From positions 37,076,001 through 37,140,000 of the forward strand of contig CM060733.1 in assembly GCA_030704615.1 (NCBI GenBank): a stretch of 64,000 nt of DNA. The letters are read 5' to 3'. This document shows, in pieces, positions 11,917 to 24,802 of the stretch (position 1 is the stretch's first letter; each line of letters opens with the position of its first letter). The notes below the pieces were generated by a model. It ran no database searches, was not told the DNA's origin, and saw nothing but the letters and a program-made list of their open reading frames with translations. This DNA is from Takakia lepidozioides. Its lineage: Eukaryota > Streptophyta > Takakiopsida > Takakiales > Takakiaceae. A program made the translations under genes and the position numbers.

Positions 11917-14900
11917 GATTACTGAACAGATGGGAGTGGGACTTGAATTCCCTTCAACTATCGTAATATAAACTGGGCACTATGTCTGCTTGAGTGGAAT
12001 TTTGTTGTACTACAAGATTGCTTTCTAGGATTTGATTTTAGCTGCTTTCAGATCAACTAGAAGCCCTGCTGTTTGCGGCTGGTCCCAAAAAGGAGGAAAC
12101 GGAACCATCTACAAGTTACTTTCTGCCACCCTGCCGTAGATTGACGTAATTTGCAGGGGCGAACGTCCACTTCTCCTGTCACTACGACTGGAACAACATT
12201 CCTCCATCTCGTCTGGTTCAAAAGTCCTCATGTAACGAGCCGAAAACCGCGAATAGTCATAAACCAAAAGATCTGCGTACGCACACCCTCGCAAGTTTCT
12301 TGTGTCAGATAGCACAGGGTACAGGGAGAGACAGTTGTGATCACTCGGAAGCCTTAAGGATCGACGGGGTTGTGTCAAAACCTAGCAAAGAGAAAAAGAG
12401 GGCTAAAAAAAACGTGTTCGCAAATATAGTACTCTGGACAAAAGGAAAAAGAAAAGAGGAACGTCGGCTTTCCTTTTCCCAGACAACACGGAACCTAAAT
12501 CAAGCACTAAAGGAATGGCTGCTTATGACGAGCTACCAAAGAAGGTGTAATAATATGGACACGGAGGACAGAAGACGATAGACCTCGACAAAAGGAAGAC
12601 AAGAGTCAAAAAAGAGAAATCATACAGAGAGCGGAGCGAAAGAACGCTCTGAGTACAGAAGTATACTGAGAGGCAGAAGTGCAGGGGACTCCGGACAAAG
12701 CAAGGAAGAAGGTAATTTGTTAGACAGTCTGAGATGCAGACGGAGCAACTCTGCAGGACGCTTACATCAAAGACAGAAAGAAAGAGGGACAGCTTGAGAG
12801 CGAGCAGAGTGCCATCAAAATTAAACAGGCCCTGGCAAATAGCTTGACAGACATGGAGCTAAGCAAAAGAATACTTTGATCATCGGAGCTTCAAAGCTTC
12901 AATCCAATCTACACGGGCCAGTTCCACCACTCCCAACAAAAAGAGAAGCCATGGTCACTTACAAGCACACACATGAAGCTCAACCAAGTACCCCACGGTA
13001 ACAACTCGTGTTGGTACACGTGCCAGTTCAAAGCACCGAATTCTTTAGCAATACGAAGCGCACCAAATCCGACAGTAAAACTGAGCCTTTTCACAGCATC
13101 CGATCAACCCGACCCTGGCAGTTCCAACAAGGCCAGAACTATGGATGTCTCGGAAGGAGGAAGCCGACACAGAAATTCCACTGGAACAGCCCGAGTTTCC
13201 CCCCCCCCCTCGATCAGCGTTATTCTTGTTGGGCAGCTCCGAAACTGTTATCGGAAGGGAAACGTAGTAAGACTAAAGCACAGGCATGGCGATCCTTCAG
13301 ATTCCTCCGAAGTAACCCGAGGTTCCTTCACCTTCCATGCACGCTACACGTGCCAGTCTCCACCAAAAACAAAAGCTCAGCGCTGGCAGTGCGGAGAGGG
13401 GCTTGCACAGGAAGTAGCAGAGCATTCTCCTTGAAGGCGCTGTGAGAAGCTTGGGGGGGGGAGAGACGACCCAACCGCGCGGTTGACCGCACGGTTGATA
13501 CACACCGCGCGCAGCTGGTTTCCGCCTAGTATTCAAACGACGACCGAGCCGTTAGGCTACATGAGGGTCTAGTAGTAAGTTACTAATACTCATTCCCAGT
13601 ATTTTGGACACTAGTGACCGACTTGTAACTCACTAGTTGGCTCTCAAGAGCGCAGGTGCAGGCGTCCGTTAGGGCTGTGTGCAGACTGTGGATTCTACGC
13701 AAAAGGCTTGTGTGCAGTGTGATCACGGCCACGCTGGACTGCAAGCCACCAATTCCTGTGTGACACCACTTCCTTCCTTTCCTTTATCCGTGACGCTGCT
13801 TCTTCAAGAGCGCATCAGCATGCTGAGATCATCTGAGCAAGTGAGCAGCACAAGCTAATCCTCAGCTTGCGAGCACATGAATCGTGTCTCATAGGGGCCC
13901 CACACCAAGGTAAAAGACTAATGCGGCCCCGATTGACTATGCGATGTGTGGATGTGCATAAGAAAGTTCCCGTTTAAAGAGGTATAATCGGGTCACTAGC
14001 AAGTGTATGAGACTGGTGTTGCTGCTGAGTTTTCTGATCAACAAATTGCAACATTTTCCTGATCTTGTCCTTCGAGACTAGGTTATTCTCAAAGTCAGCT
14101 TTGACTTGCCTGAGACATTTTGGGATCACCTGCTTGCCACAGTGCACATGCTATGAAGGAGCGCGTCTCCCGTCTGTTAAGTTGTCACGTTCTCGATTAG
14201 CATGGCATTTCACTTGTTCCGGCGGCATATTAGTCAAAGCACTTAGCTTAATCTCCAGCTGAAGGTTCTCCAGCAGACCTGGTTGGTGTATAGGAGGACC
14301 TGTTGACGTGCTTGGCTCTTGGACCCTCACTGTAGCTCTTATGGCTTCTGCTGGTTTTATTTTCCAAAGAACAGTTCGGGAAAAAATTGAAGGTCAAGGA
14401 AATCGAGACGTGGGAGCGGCCAATAGGGAGGCAGGAACAGGGTGCAGTACAGCCATGGCACGAAGACGTGTGTCCAGGCTGGGATGGGACCAAGACGTGT
14501 GTCAAGGCTTGGAGACACCTCTCTGCGCATGCACAGCTCTGGACTCATCGTTGACAACGTGGATCTCAAAAACTGCTCCGGGCACGTGGAAACATACTCG
14601 CCAACAGAGCTGCATGTCTGTCTATAATTTAATCGGACTCTCAAATTCCACGAACCTCAGTTTATCCTCTGTTTTGCCACAAAGTAATCGAGATCTCGTA
14701 TGACGTCATGAAGAATAGAAGCTGCAATTCTTGGTCTTGGCGAGCCCCACTTCTCAAACATTGAAAAAGTGATTTCCAGGAAGCTTCGAACGTTGCCCGA
14801 TCGTGCACAAGGAAGAGACTTAAGGGGCCATCTCCATTGACCCAGGTAGGCAGTTCCCTTCTAGGGATTGAGCAGGGGTCTTGCTCAAAACCTAGGATTG

Positions 14901-17778
14901 ATTCGATGCTTCGATTGAAGCTGTAGCACAACCAGGAGCTGAAATAACCGCGGCCAACATTTGCAAATGCCAGGAAGCTACAGACTGTTGAGGTTACAAT
15001 AGAAATCCTCGAGTGTTACATTGTTTTCAAAATTATTGTTGCCAAGACTAAGAAATTTCACACAAACCACCCGTGTTTGCCAGATTGAGAGACGCAAGGA
15101 AAAAGAGAGTAGGGGGAAAGATGTCAACTCATGAGCTTATACTCACGACCAAGACCTCAGTCCGGAAACTGGCAGATTTGAGAGTGATTAGAGAGATGAA
15201 CCAAGAGTGGCAACCGGCCACCACTATCGCAAAGGCCTACTCTGGAAATGAAAACTGAGAACTTATCTACCTAAAGACTTGGGCAATCAACAACTCGCCC
15301 TTCAAGATCTTGCAGGATGTAGCCTCATTCTCTTCTCCCAAGCTCATGTTGAATCTGCTCAGGAATGACAATAAATAAAAGGATGTGGAAATTTGAAGGA
15401 CTGATTGGCATGACCAATCCTTGCTTCTCTATAATGTGAAGGATGTCATTGCAAGCAAGCCACCCAGTCTCACAGACTTCTGTTCTCCTCCTGTTTGTGT
15501 TATGTCAGTCTGCACTTAGTGGAACCTGTTGTGCATCAGAGCAGCCCCTGACCATCTAAGGATGGAACCAACCTTCTGCGGACTCCCCTCATACCTATTC
15601 TCACCTGTGCTTCAGCATCCTACCTATCAGCCCATAGCCCTTCCATGTATGCCTAATCTACATGTCCTTGTCTTTAGTGTGCTTGCATGGCTTCGTACAG
15701 TTTGTATACTGTATGATCCACCACCATATTGGAAGGGTCAATTCTACCTTAATCTCTGAAAATCTTATTCCCAATGGACTTTAACCCTAACTAAGGTTTA
15801 TGGAAATTGGGCTGAATACATGAAAGGTAGTAGCAGTTAAGGGGGCATCCCAAAGGGTATGTTTCTTAAAGGGAGTGTCTTTTGAGTGCAGACCCGTAGT
15901 TCACTCACCCTCTCCTCTACCGATCCTATCATTTTATGTTTCGAGCTCCACACAATAAACATTTAGAGCACATCGATTTCACAGGGATATTTTTTTGCTT
16001 GGATCTTTGATTTTGAGCTCTTCATCCTTGTCACAGTCAGGTTTCTGATGCTTCTCTTTTCGTGAGGATGTTGGTCTACAGAGGGAGAGGCAGTCTGAAA
16101 TTACAGGGGCACAAATTGTGTCCACCCCAATTAAGAGGAAGAAAATGATGAATCCATCTGGTAACTGGAGGTAGAAAGAAGACTCTCCATAATTTTACCA
16201 AACAAGATTCCCTATGGAAGAGGGGTTTGTACACATTGGTTGTATCAACAGTGCTGATGGAAGTGGTAAGAAGTTATGCAATACCAACCAACAGTGGACC
16301 TCCTCATGGCACTTGCAGTACTGTAGAGGCCTCAACACCTCTACTATTTCTTAAAGGTTGTGCCACCACCTACCGAAGGTCAACGCCCATTCCACAGCTT
16401 CGTTGTTTAGCAGGAGGTGAATTTGAGCCAGAGATGGTGAGGTAAAAGCAGACGGTCAGAACTCAAGATGGCGGTGTGAGACAGATTTGCCAAGAGACCT
16501 GCGCTTTGATGAACCTGTGATCAATTGTGAGGGCTTCCTATCTGCCGCAGACGAGAAGCTGTGGGCTTAGTTTAGCCTGATCCATGTTGATGGTCACCAT
16601 ATGGTAGTGATCGAGAAGAGCACACAACATGTCATGAACCAACTTTGCAATCACCAAGGAAGAAGAGCCTCAATTCCATACATCTGCACCAGGCCTGCAA
16701 CTCCATGACTCTTTCACTTCTAAACCTAGTCATATAGGGGGCAAGAATAGAGCACACTTATAAGGGTAAATAAACCACTGTGAACTGCATGGATATTCGA
16801 ACAGACCCAATTTTGACCAGAAGAAACAGATGGAAACGTGGAGTCAAAAGACAAAAACTTCCTCTGTTTCAGGGATGTCTACCCTTCTCACAACACAGTC
16901 TTAAGGACAGAATGAAACCTCAGTGCCCCAAAACATTTGGAGATGAAATTCATGATCTGACAAGCCCATCACAAGCTCGTGCCCTGTCCTGTAACTAGAG
17001 AAAATTAACTGATGTAAGTCTACTCTTTCCAATTCATTTGACCCTAAGGAAAAGGTGCCACTTCTTCCTTTTCATGGTAGTAGACTTCAGAATTCTCCTG
17101 CATGCAGTGCTCGTCTGTCACACTGCCTCATACTTGGGATCCGCTACCACATAAGCGATCACCAACAAAAATATTCAAATCCCCAAAATGTTAGCAAAGA
17201 ACCCAAGATCCGTATCAGTAATCATCTGCAAACCCCCAAACCCAACAAATACGATTACCGATCAACTCCAGTCATTGGCAGAAATTAATCGACAGTGCTG
17301 TGGATCGGGAAGTAGATATGAAGTACTAAAAGAATGAGTAAGCTGGCATATACAAAAGGGTCAATGTAAGCAAGCCACGACACGGCGGATGACGAATAGA
17401 CAGACTACCACAAAGAAACCTGAAATGCAGACCGTTCTCCTGGTGAAAAAGTGATGGAGTTCGACCAAAAGCAAAAAAAGAGTGCACATACTAAGCAAAC
17501 TCCCTCAAAGTGGAACTTGCTAGGGCACAAACAAAGAAGAGACAGAGGGAAAGGCATTGAACACTAAATTCAAAACAAGAGAGAAGCACCTTGCTCACCC
17601 GCGATCGCAATCGCTCCGCTGCCACACTTGCGAGACAGACGTCCTACAACTTTTAGTGCAGTCCACCAGAGTCTTTCTTTTTTTTCTTTTTTTTCTTTCT
17701 CGGTATTTTAAACTATACGTTTTATTTAAGGAAAATGGGTTCAAAATTTAACTCGATTACTGAGGAAAAGGGATTACC
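11917..17778. other. Long intergenic stretch without a recognisable gene
   Basis: The first few hundred bases should contain the promoter and 5' UTR of the minus-strand hydrolase. Beyond that I find only short unsupported frames. Minor features are a C run near 13201, a G run at 13453-13461, a CG-rich patch with repeated CGCGGTTGACCGCACGGTTG-like words around 13476-13500, and a partly duplicated AAGACGTGTGTC near 14461-14510. No RNA gene or complete transposon was identified. Confidence 0.45.
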
Positions 17779-17900
17779 TGCGGGCTGGTAGCTCAGCTCG
17801 ATAGTGCACTGTGCGTCACCCTGGTGGTTCGGGCAGCTGTGTCCGGTGGGTATTTGTTTCGCCTTGCTATGAGAGAGAGAGAGAGAGAGAAGGGAGAGAG
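17779..17900 (+). repeat. tRNA-derived SINE head followed by a (GA)n tract
   Basis: The segment beginning GGGCTGGTAGCTCAGCTCGA reads like a tRNA 5' half with an A-box-like sequence. About 35 bases later GGTGGTTCGGGCAGC resembles a degenerate B box (GGTTCGANNCC). The 3' half does not fold into a proper acceptor stem, so a SINE promoter fossil is more likely than a tRNA gene. A (GA)n microsatellite follows at about 17870-17900. Confidence 0.4.
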
Positions 17901-17969
17901 AGAAAGCATCGCGGACGAGTTGGAGAAGAAAGGGCACGCTGACCAGGACTACGATGATGCTTCATCCTT

Positions 17970-18824
17970 CAGGTTAGGTTGTGGTATTCCGTGCTCTTGC
18001 ACTCGTAAGCTAGTTTAGGGATATAGGGCACAAAGGACATGAGGTGTGATTGCTTTTGAACAAGTGTTTTAATGAAAGATGGTCTGGTAACAGATGCGGC
18101 GGCAGATGCGATCAAAGCAATTGAGCTGAATCCGAACCTTTCCCACGGATATCTGCAGACAGGGTAAAGCTGGATTCCATGAATGCCTCTTCAACTTGAT
18201 GCTATACTTCCATAACCCTGTGTCGGTTGGTACTCCAGACGCTTTAAACGATGTAATTGTGGAAGTAATTATATAGCGCTCTCTCTCTCTCTCTCTAGGT
18301 TTAGGACTGGGCTCGGTGTCTATGGCCACAAGGCTACGGCAAACAACGTCTTATGAGTACATTCTTTGGGTTTAGGGTTTGTAGAGTTAAAATAGTATTA
18401 GTAACTTGGAAGGGCTGGAAAGTAATCAGATACATTTCAGGTTGTCTTATCCCGTGCAAGCCTGATTCAAGTGGGTATCAGATCATCTTCCGTTGGGTAT
18501 TGAATAGAAAGGAATTTGTGTTGTGGTGCTATGTCAGGGACAACAGTGCTTGCTCCTCAATGGAGGACCAGACTGCAAAGCTCCAACCCAATAATACAGG
18601 CTTCAAGACTGGTGCGAAACTGAAAGGTAAAACATCCACTTGTGTTGCATCAAAGAGAAGCCATCCCTCATGCTCATGTTCAGTGTAAGGCAATAAACAG
18701 CAAGGATTTTCCACTGACTGTAGTGGCAGAGCCATGCTTCAGGTATAGGTTGTTGTTGCACTCGTAAGCTAGTTTAGGGATATAGGGCACAAAGGATACG
18801 AGGTATGATTGTTTTTAAACAAGT
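17970..18824. repeat. Tandem repeat X: unit 1, and the left part of unit 2
   Basis: The words GCACTCGTAAGCTAGTTTAGGG...AGGYRTGATTG recur at about 18000, 18757 and 43199, marking a unit of roughly 0.78 kb. Unit 1 spans about 17970-18745. Unit 2 starts there, is cut at 18824 by a retrotransposon and resumes at 42469. The units share a short reading frame (FRWVLNRKEFVLW, then SMEDQTAKLQPNNTGFKTGA) that ends at a plausible donor, so they may be duplicated pieces of a gene that I cannot identify. A (CT)n tract interrupts unit 1 at 18279-18297. Confidence 0.7.
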
Positions 18825-19139
18825 TGTCAAGTTATTTTACCACTAATGTGAAACTAGCTAAGAAATAGCTAGCTTTTACATATTGACATTTGGGATTGGC
18901 CCAAGTGTCAATCCAGGGTCAAGGCAGATTTAGGCCCTGGAGTGGTTATCTTCACGGCAAGCGCGGGAGGCTCATCTTTCCCGAGTTGAGCCTCACCGCG
19001 CCTAGCTATGGCGCCGTAGTGTGGATTCCCCATGGCGTGGGGTGCACTTGGCTTGACTTGTATTTGAGTAATGAGGTTATATATGCATGAGTTTATGCTT
19101 CAGCTTTGTGAGCTCGTGCTTGTATTCTTCTTCCTTATC
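18825..19139 (+). repeat. 5' LTR of Gypsy A (part supported by alignment)
   Basis: Bases 18825-19139 match 41975-42290 with about 12 substitutions and one indel. The LTR probably continues to about 19200, because the following GAGTTAGTTGTAGCACTTGTGG resembles the corresponding part of the element B LTR. The exact 3' border and the primer-binding site are not resolved. Confidence 0.85.
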
Positions 19140-20409
19140 ACTCGAGAAAGATGAGTATCTGTGAGTGTCAGATACGAGTTAGTTGTAGCACTTGTGGTTT
19201 TTGCTTGAAAATGAGATAAACTAGGTTGTTATGCAATGAGCACCGTGGAGCTCTTGGTTGTTAGAAGCGGAGGCGATGTGGGTTACGAGGTGGTAGACCT
19301 TGGCATTCGATCTTCAGCTTCAGAGATGCTGCAGGTAATTCCAAGGCACCTTGATGGTTTCAGATTGTGTACATGCATGAACAAGCACGATTGGGAAGAG
19401 GACCAGTCAAGAGCATGTTAGAGTGGCTTTGGTGGCAAACCTGAGAACTGGACTTGGGAATGCGAGCTTTCATTGTGTGAAGGATTGCAAGACCAAGCGA
19501 AAGGGCTAATTTGGCTTGGGGCTAATCAGTGCTTTTTGTAGAGTATGTTGATATTGGGTTTCAATCTCAAGCTTCAATATTGAGAGGGCTCTTGTCATGG
19601 CAAGAGCAGGGCTGGAACAGGAGCTAAGAGGTGCGGCAAGGCCATGGAATGTGTACCTAGGATTTCAGAGCTTGGAAGAAGAGCTCTTGCACCACAAGAG
19701 GAGTGTCTTGTGGCTGGAAATGTAAGCCTGAGGGTTTTAGGAGCTTGGCAAAGGCTGTAGAGTGCTTAGTCTTGTCTTAGAGAGCATCAAGGAGCCAAGG
19801 AGCCAAGATAGGGGGCTGATACCTCTTGTGTGAAGGGGTTGCATGTGTGGAGCATGTATTCAGCTCATTGAAGCTTCCATCTTCAAGCTTGGAGGGCAAG
19901 CAAGGAAGAGGGAAGGGCTTACTTCCCTTATGTGAGGGCAATGCATGTGTGGAGCATGCTTTCAGTCTGTTGAAGGCTTGTACTTTCAGGTTTGGGAGTG
20001 CAAGAAAGGAAGGAATGGGCAAGTTCCCCCGTAGGGCATGTGTGGAACATGCTTTCAGCCCGCTGAAGCCTATATTTTCAGGTTTGTGGGTGCAAGAAAT
20101 GAAGCAAAGGAGCTGATTCTCTTATGGTGAGAGTGGGGCATGTGTGGAGCATGCCTTCAGCCCATTGAGGCTCTTGTTGTCAAGCTTTAGAGAGCTAGAA
20201 CGGAAGGGCTAGGGCCGGTTTCCACTTGGGGTGAAATAAAAGCACTTGCAGGGCATATGTGAGTTGGGGTTTCAACTTCAAGCTCGAAGGGAGCACAACT
20301 TGTGAAGCAGCAGGTGCAGGGGCTGGATTAGGTGCGAAGGGCATGCTATGGTCAAGAAAAGCACGTGAATGAGTGCCTACAAGGGCTGGAAGTCAGCCAT
20401 GTTTGGTTA
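19140..20409 (+). repeat. Leader of Gypsy A with about four ~100-bp degenerate tandem repeats
   Basis: The core GCATGTGTGGAGCATG recurs at about 19840, 19940, 20035 and 20130, each followed by TTCAGYCYRYTGAAG and a CAAG- or CAGG-rich tail. Upstream, 19640-19760 shares the phrases AGCTTGGAAGAAGAGCTCTTGCA and CACAAGAG with element B at about 61950-62000. This supports the region being the retroelement's own leader. Confidence 0.65.
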
Positions 20410-21539
20410 GTCGCCATAGGGATCAATGGCGCGGGGGTTGCGCGTGAGCGTGAGCATGTGAGCGCGTGAGCGCAGCCAGGCTCATGTCATGTCAGCATTA
20501 TTGTCACGTTGGCACACGGGTCTGATGCCACGTCAGCAGACCTTGCCAGCATGGTTGACGCCACGTCATTTCCATAGGCACGGACCCATAACCGTGGGCC
20601 GAATAGGCAGAAGAGTGCCTATAGCCGCGGACTTGTGCATTCGGCACATATGGAACCATATGTGGGCGACGAGGCGTAATGAGGATGAAGGAGAGTCAGC
20701 ATGCTCCAAATATAGATGAATGTGGATGAAAAGTTGTGGATGAATGTGGATGTATGAGAGTAGATGAATGTTGAATGAGGATGTCATTCTAACATTTATC
20801 TGAACCAAGCACAACAATCAATGTCGTTTGCACAAACATCACAAATTGGAGAAAATCCCTCATGAAGCACATGATAAGATTTAATCCATGATGTCTGCCA
20901 TTTGGGGAAAGATAGACTGATGAAAGCAACGTAGAATACAGATCTTTGATTTTTTTCTTTTCTCCCATTGGTTACTGCAACATTCCACTGTACGCTCCAC
21001 TTTCGCTTTCCTTTTCAGTGTCGACACATTGTGAGCCATTTCAGCACCATACTTCCTGCAACACACCAAATCACCACCCTAAACTGAAAATGCGACCTAG
21101 TCGCCTTGCCAGTGAGGTACAATCTGCTCATCTCTCCTGAGAGAGCACTGAAATTTTCAAGCTTATTCATTAGTTGTAAGCATACCCATTAGTTGTAACA
21201 ACATATTAGAAGATGAATTTGGCTACCGGTTGTGCATAAGGAGGAGTTTTAGGTCTTTCACATTGTGCACCAAAAATTTGACGAAACCACTAGGCAACAC
21301 ATGCTTTGTTTTCTTGTTTGACCCATAACCAATGTTAGGCATTTGTGTGGTGCCCTTGAACATATGAGGCTAAGCATGAACAGAGATGTCGTGCAAAGGA
21401 ATAGCTTCCAATATCTTGCCACCCAAATTATTGCATTAGCTAATGTGAAAGGCATTTGGGGGGGGGGGGGCACATGCTATAACTGGGAAGCGAACACCAA
21501 ACAAACTTACTCACATGTGATATCGTCGTCGAGGTCCTT

Positions 21540-22054
21540 GTCATCTCCCTCATTGATATCAACATGCACTACAGCCTCCTGCTCTTTGGCGGCAGGCATT
21601 GGCCCTTGCAACTCTTGGAGGCTCAGTAAAAATGGCTGCATCCCCTTCCATACCCAACAAATGTCGGCCCGCTGCCTTGCAAGCATGGTACGAAGCTCTT
21701 GCAAGACACAGTTGTGTTACTAAGATGTTATAAATTGTGTATTAAGGGAAAAAAGACCACAGAATGAGAGATGTCAAACCTGTTACAAGAGTCAGGTCGA
21801 CGATGCACGCCCCCGGATGGGAATGTGTCTCAATAACAGTTTGAATAAAAGTTGGACTCTTCTCCTTGGCCCCTCTCCATGGTGTTCCATTCGACTTTCT
21901 CAAACAGACATTCGAATCCACGTAATTGTTCATAAAACAACCTCTCCCATGAAGCCTGAACTCCTTCACTGCAGCAAGAGTCGAAGAATGGTGCACCCTG
22001 ACGAGACAGATGGCTTAAAAAAGACGGGTCTGCACTGAAGACAACACGAAGCAC
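21540..22054 (-). pseudogene. N6/N4-type DNA methyltransferase domain fragment
   Basis: The - strand frame 21742-21996 reads NNYVDSNVCLRKS, then KEKSPTFIQTVIETHSHPGA and CIVDLTLVTG. This is the pattern of the C-terminal part of N6_N4_Mtase proteins, in which a lysine/proline-rich EKP-like strip precedes an AdoMet-binding motif of the form VxDLTxxTG (bacterial DPFxGSG). A donor follows (ACAG|GTTTGA). A plausible next exon at about 21700 encodes ASYHACKAAGRHLLGMEGD, which resembles the strand after motif I (glycine-rich helix, then acidic residue). The catalytic DPPY/NPPY motif is not visible. The fragment sits inside the 20.4-26.2 kb block, opposite in strand to the SWIM ORF. Whether it was an enzyme or a derived domain cannot be told. 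Confidence 0.5.
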
Positions 22055-22096
22055 AAATGAGCGAATGCATACAAAAGGGCAAAAGAACAGTGCAAC

Positions 22097-23225
22097 TTCA
22101 CCCCTTCAGAATTGAGTGCGTTGACGCACTAAATTCTGGATGGGTGAACAAAAAAATGAAATGAAGCAGACAAGAGAAGAATGCTACCCTTTATCGGAGT
22201 GGAGGATTATCATTTGTCCCGAACAGTCCCCCTTCGTCAGATATAAGCTGTTGACACCATTCCACCATTCTTGGCTGCTAACAGACATGTCCATACAGAC
22301 ACTAAAAGAGGAATCTCCCCCCCCCCACCCCAAAAAAAACCGGAAGCTAATCTCAATGGAAGGACAGACAAAACATCAGGTACCAGACCCTCTGAAATTG
22401 AGCACGTCAACGCACTCAGTTGTGAAGGGTTTTGATTTGCCTAATGGAAGTAAGCGTGTCCAGACAAGCAGCAAACATGAACTACCCTCCAAATCCAGAA
22501 GCATGACTCAAGGGGGACAAACCATAGCTGAGTTTGTGGCCCTCTGAAACTGTGTGCGTCAACGCACTCAATTTTGGAGGGCCACAAGTGGAAAATTTAT
22601 ATATATATATATATTAAAATTAAAATTATTATTTTATTTTATTTTGGGGAGGGGGGGGGGGGGGTCTCCTTCCTTTCCTGCCTAGAACTGAGTGCGTCAA
22701 CGTACCCAATTTCTTCACTCATAAAAGAGCTCCGTAAACGCATTCAATTTTTGAAGTTTGAAAGACGTCTCTCACTGCTCAGACTTCCCGGACCTTTCTT
22801 TATAGATTAGGGAAAGCAGAGACCGAAGGATGAGAGAAGGGCATTGAGAGAACCCTCAGAAATTGCGTGCGTCAACGCACTCAATTTTGAGGAGGTTCTC
22901 TTTCTCCCCTTCATTCACCTCTCTTGATAATATAGTGAGAGAAGTGCAGGGTACGACAGTGTGAGAACATGCAATTTTTGGGGATGCTCGCATTGCCCTT
23001 CTCTCATCCTTCGGTCTCTGCGGTTCATAAAATGTGGATAGCTATGTGCAGAATGAAAAGTCCAGCGAAAGGACATGTCTGAATTGAGAGCACCCTGTTT
23101 TCTCTGTCGTCTACACTTCTATGAGCCCTCATACAGATCCGACAATGCTAACACAGAATGTTGACACAGAAAACAGAAGTAAAAAGGGCATAAAAACTAC
23201 GTGGGTCAACGAACGCAATTTTCAT
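22097..23225. repeat. Family of hairpin-forming palindromes with core GTGCGTYRACGCAC
   Basis: Copies lie at 22097-22148, 22386-22430, 22534-22587, 22681-22720 (weak), 22847-22902 and about 23195-23225 (degenerate). The core is GTGCGT-CA-ACGCAC or its complement form, flanked by A/T-rich AATTGAG/CTCAATT. In copies 1, 3 and 5 the stem continues outward for about 25 bases with sequences that pair within a copy but differ between copies (TTCACCC/GGGTGAA, TTGTGGCCCTC/GAGGGCCACAA, AGAGAACC/GGTTCTCT). Copy 5 sits inside a larger ~35-bp inverted repeat (22816-22850 with 22987-23021). No known element was recognised. Confidence 0.75.
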
Positions 23226-24802
23226 GTCTTCTCCACTGCCCACAATCAAGAGAAAGGAGAGAATCACCTTCGGTCATTTGGGAGGAGCACTTCCAGATGC
23301 CTCTGCTTGAGCCACAATCGCAACCGTCCTCCCCATCTGTGCAGCCTTCTTCCCCTTCGGCTTCGCTTCCTCAAAACGGTGTCGGGCTCCTCTGTGTCCA
23401 TGTCGTCAGGGTCGCCTTCTGTTGCTGTTTCTCCCCTCGTTCACCAGCTTCTCCGCGCGGCTGGTCCTCCTCCGCCATGTGCTCTGTTTCCAGGGCCGCG
23501 CTCTCCTTTGTTATGTCCTTCACCGTCATGTTGAGCTTGCGACCTCTCATTTTCTTTCTTGCCTTCTTCTTGTCTCTCATGAAGTGAAAAAGGAAGACTA
23601 TCTTCTACGCCTTCCACTCTCTTGCTGGGAACTCAGTCTCCTGCTACTCTCCAGATTGAAAATCACGAACTACTGGGCTGCGAGACGTCGTGTGATTAGT
23701 ACCAGCCGGGGCCTCGATCTCGTTATGCATGTGTTCACAGCATATGTGTCCACCTCGCAAAGGCACATTTGTCCTTTCGGCAGTGGCCGCCGTCTTGAAC
23801 TAGTTAGGTATGGCCATTAGTAGTACTATTGCTTGGTGATAGATTCGATTTGGATGGATGAGTTATTAGGCTAGCTTTTGCCGGTTTTTCCCGGTTCGAA
23901 ATCTTCATATGTGGCACAACATGCCACATATCATCTCCGACCGAATTTTCTGCAATCCTGCACTCAATATTGCATTGTCGGATTCCACGTGCCTCAACAA
24001 GTTGGGATGACATTGGATTCCAATACTTTCGTCTCCGCCATCTTTTCACTTGGGTCGGTACAGGCACATAACTGCTTAACAACTGTTTTTGGAAGACTCT
24101 TTAACGGTATGTCAGCTTTTCAAATATTTGGGTTTAGGCTCAACCTTCCATATTAACGGCTTAGGACATAGAAGACGATGACAGGATGGCCTCGTTAGTA
24201 TCGGTGCGAACTCTAACGGCGTAGAGATGTAATCCCCACTGTCGTTTGTAACAAGAATCCACACACAAGTCATGGGACTATGCACTTTGAGGCTTCAAGT
24301 GGCTCAAAATTTCTCGTGCACCAGCATGGGTTCCTCTGAAGTGGAGTTTTACTCTGTCGAGAAACCTGTCCATTTCTTGAAGGATGTCGATGACAATGGT
24401 TTTGCAATTGCGGAGGAACATCTCCTAGCAACACGTTTTGAGTACCAGATTGGCACTGTCTTCCTCGAAAGAGAGGCTTACGGTATCGACGGGAAGTTGA
24501 TCAAATATGAGCTCTACAGCAACAAATGAGATACCGGGAGTTCTTGCGGGGTGGCTTGGTGGCAATGGTCCCGACAAGTCTGAGTTGATGTTGCAAGCTA
24601 CAAGAAGATCGGGGGATCCCAACAAGATAGCCAAGGTTGTCAGCATCTGTGCGGAGGGAGCTCCTCTGGTGTCTAGAGTTCAGCATCTGAAGGGCGAGGA
24701 GAGATTCGGCTCTTGTAAACGAAAATTGAACACCCCTCCCAGTTCGGATGCAAACTTGCACAGGCCGGACAGGGACAACTTCTCTCCACTCCACGTGTTC
24801 CA

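Noticed and set aside
12973-13445. Two overlapping + strand frames of about 150 residues
   Set aside because: The two frames are open together, contain a C run and no motif, and have no splice context. Left as intergenic.
17779-17850. tRNA gene
   Set aside because: The A-box-like part is good, but the B box is degenerate and no acceptor stem or anticodon arm forms, so it is called a SINE head.
22097-23225. CRISPR-like array of regularly spaced palindromes
   Set aside because: Spacing is irregular (about 100-330 bases), outer parts differ, and the genome is a plant nuclear one.
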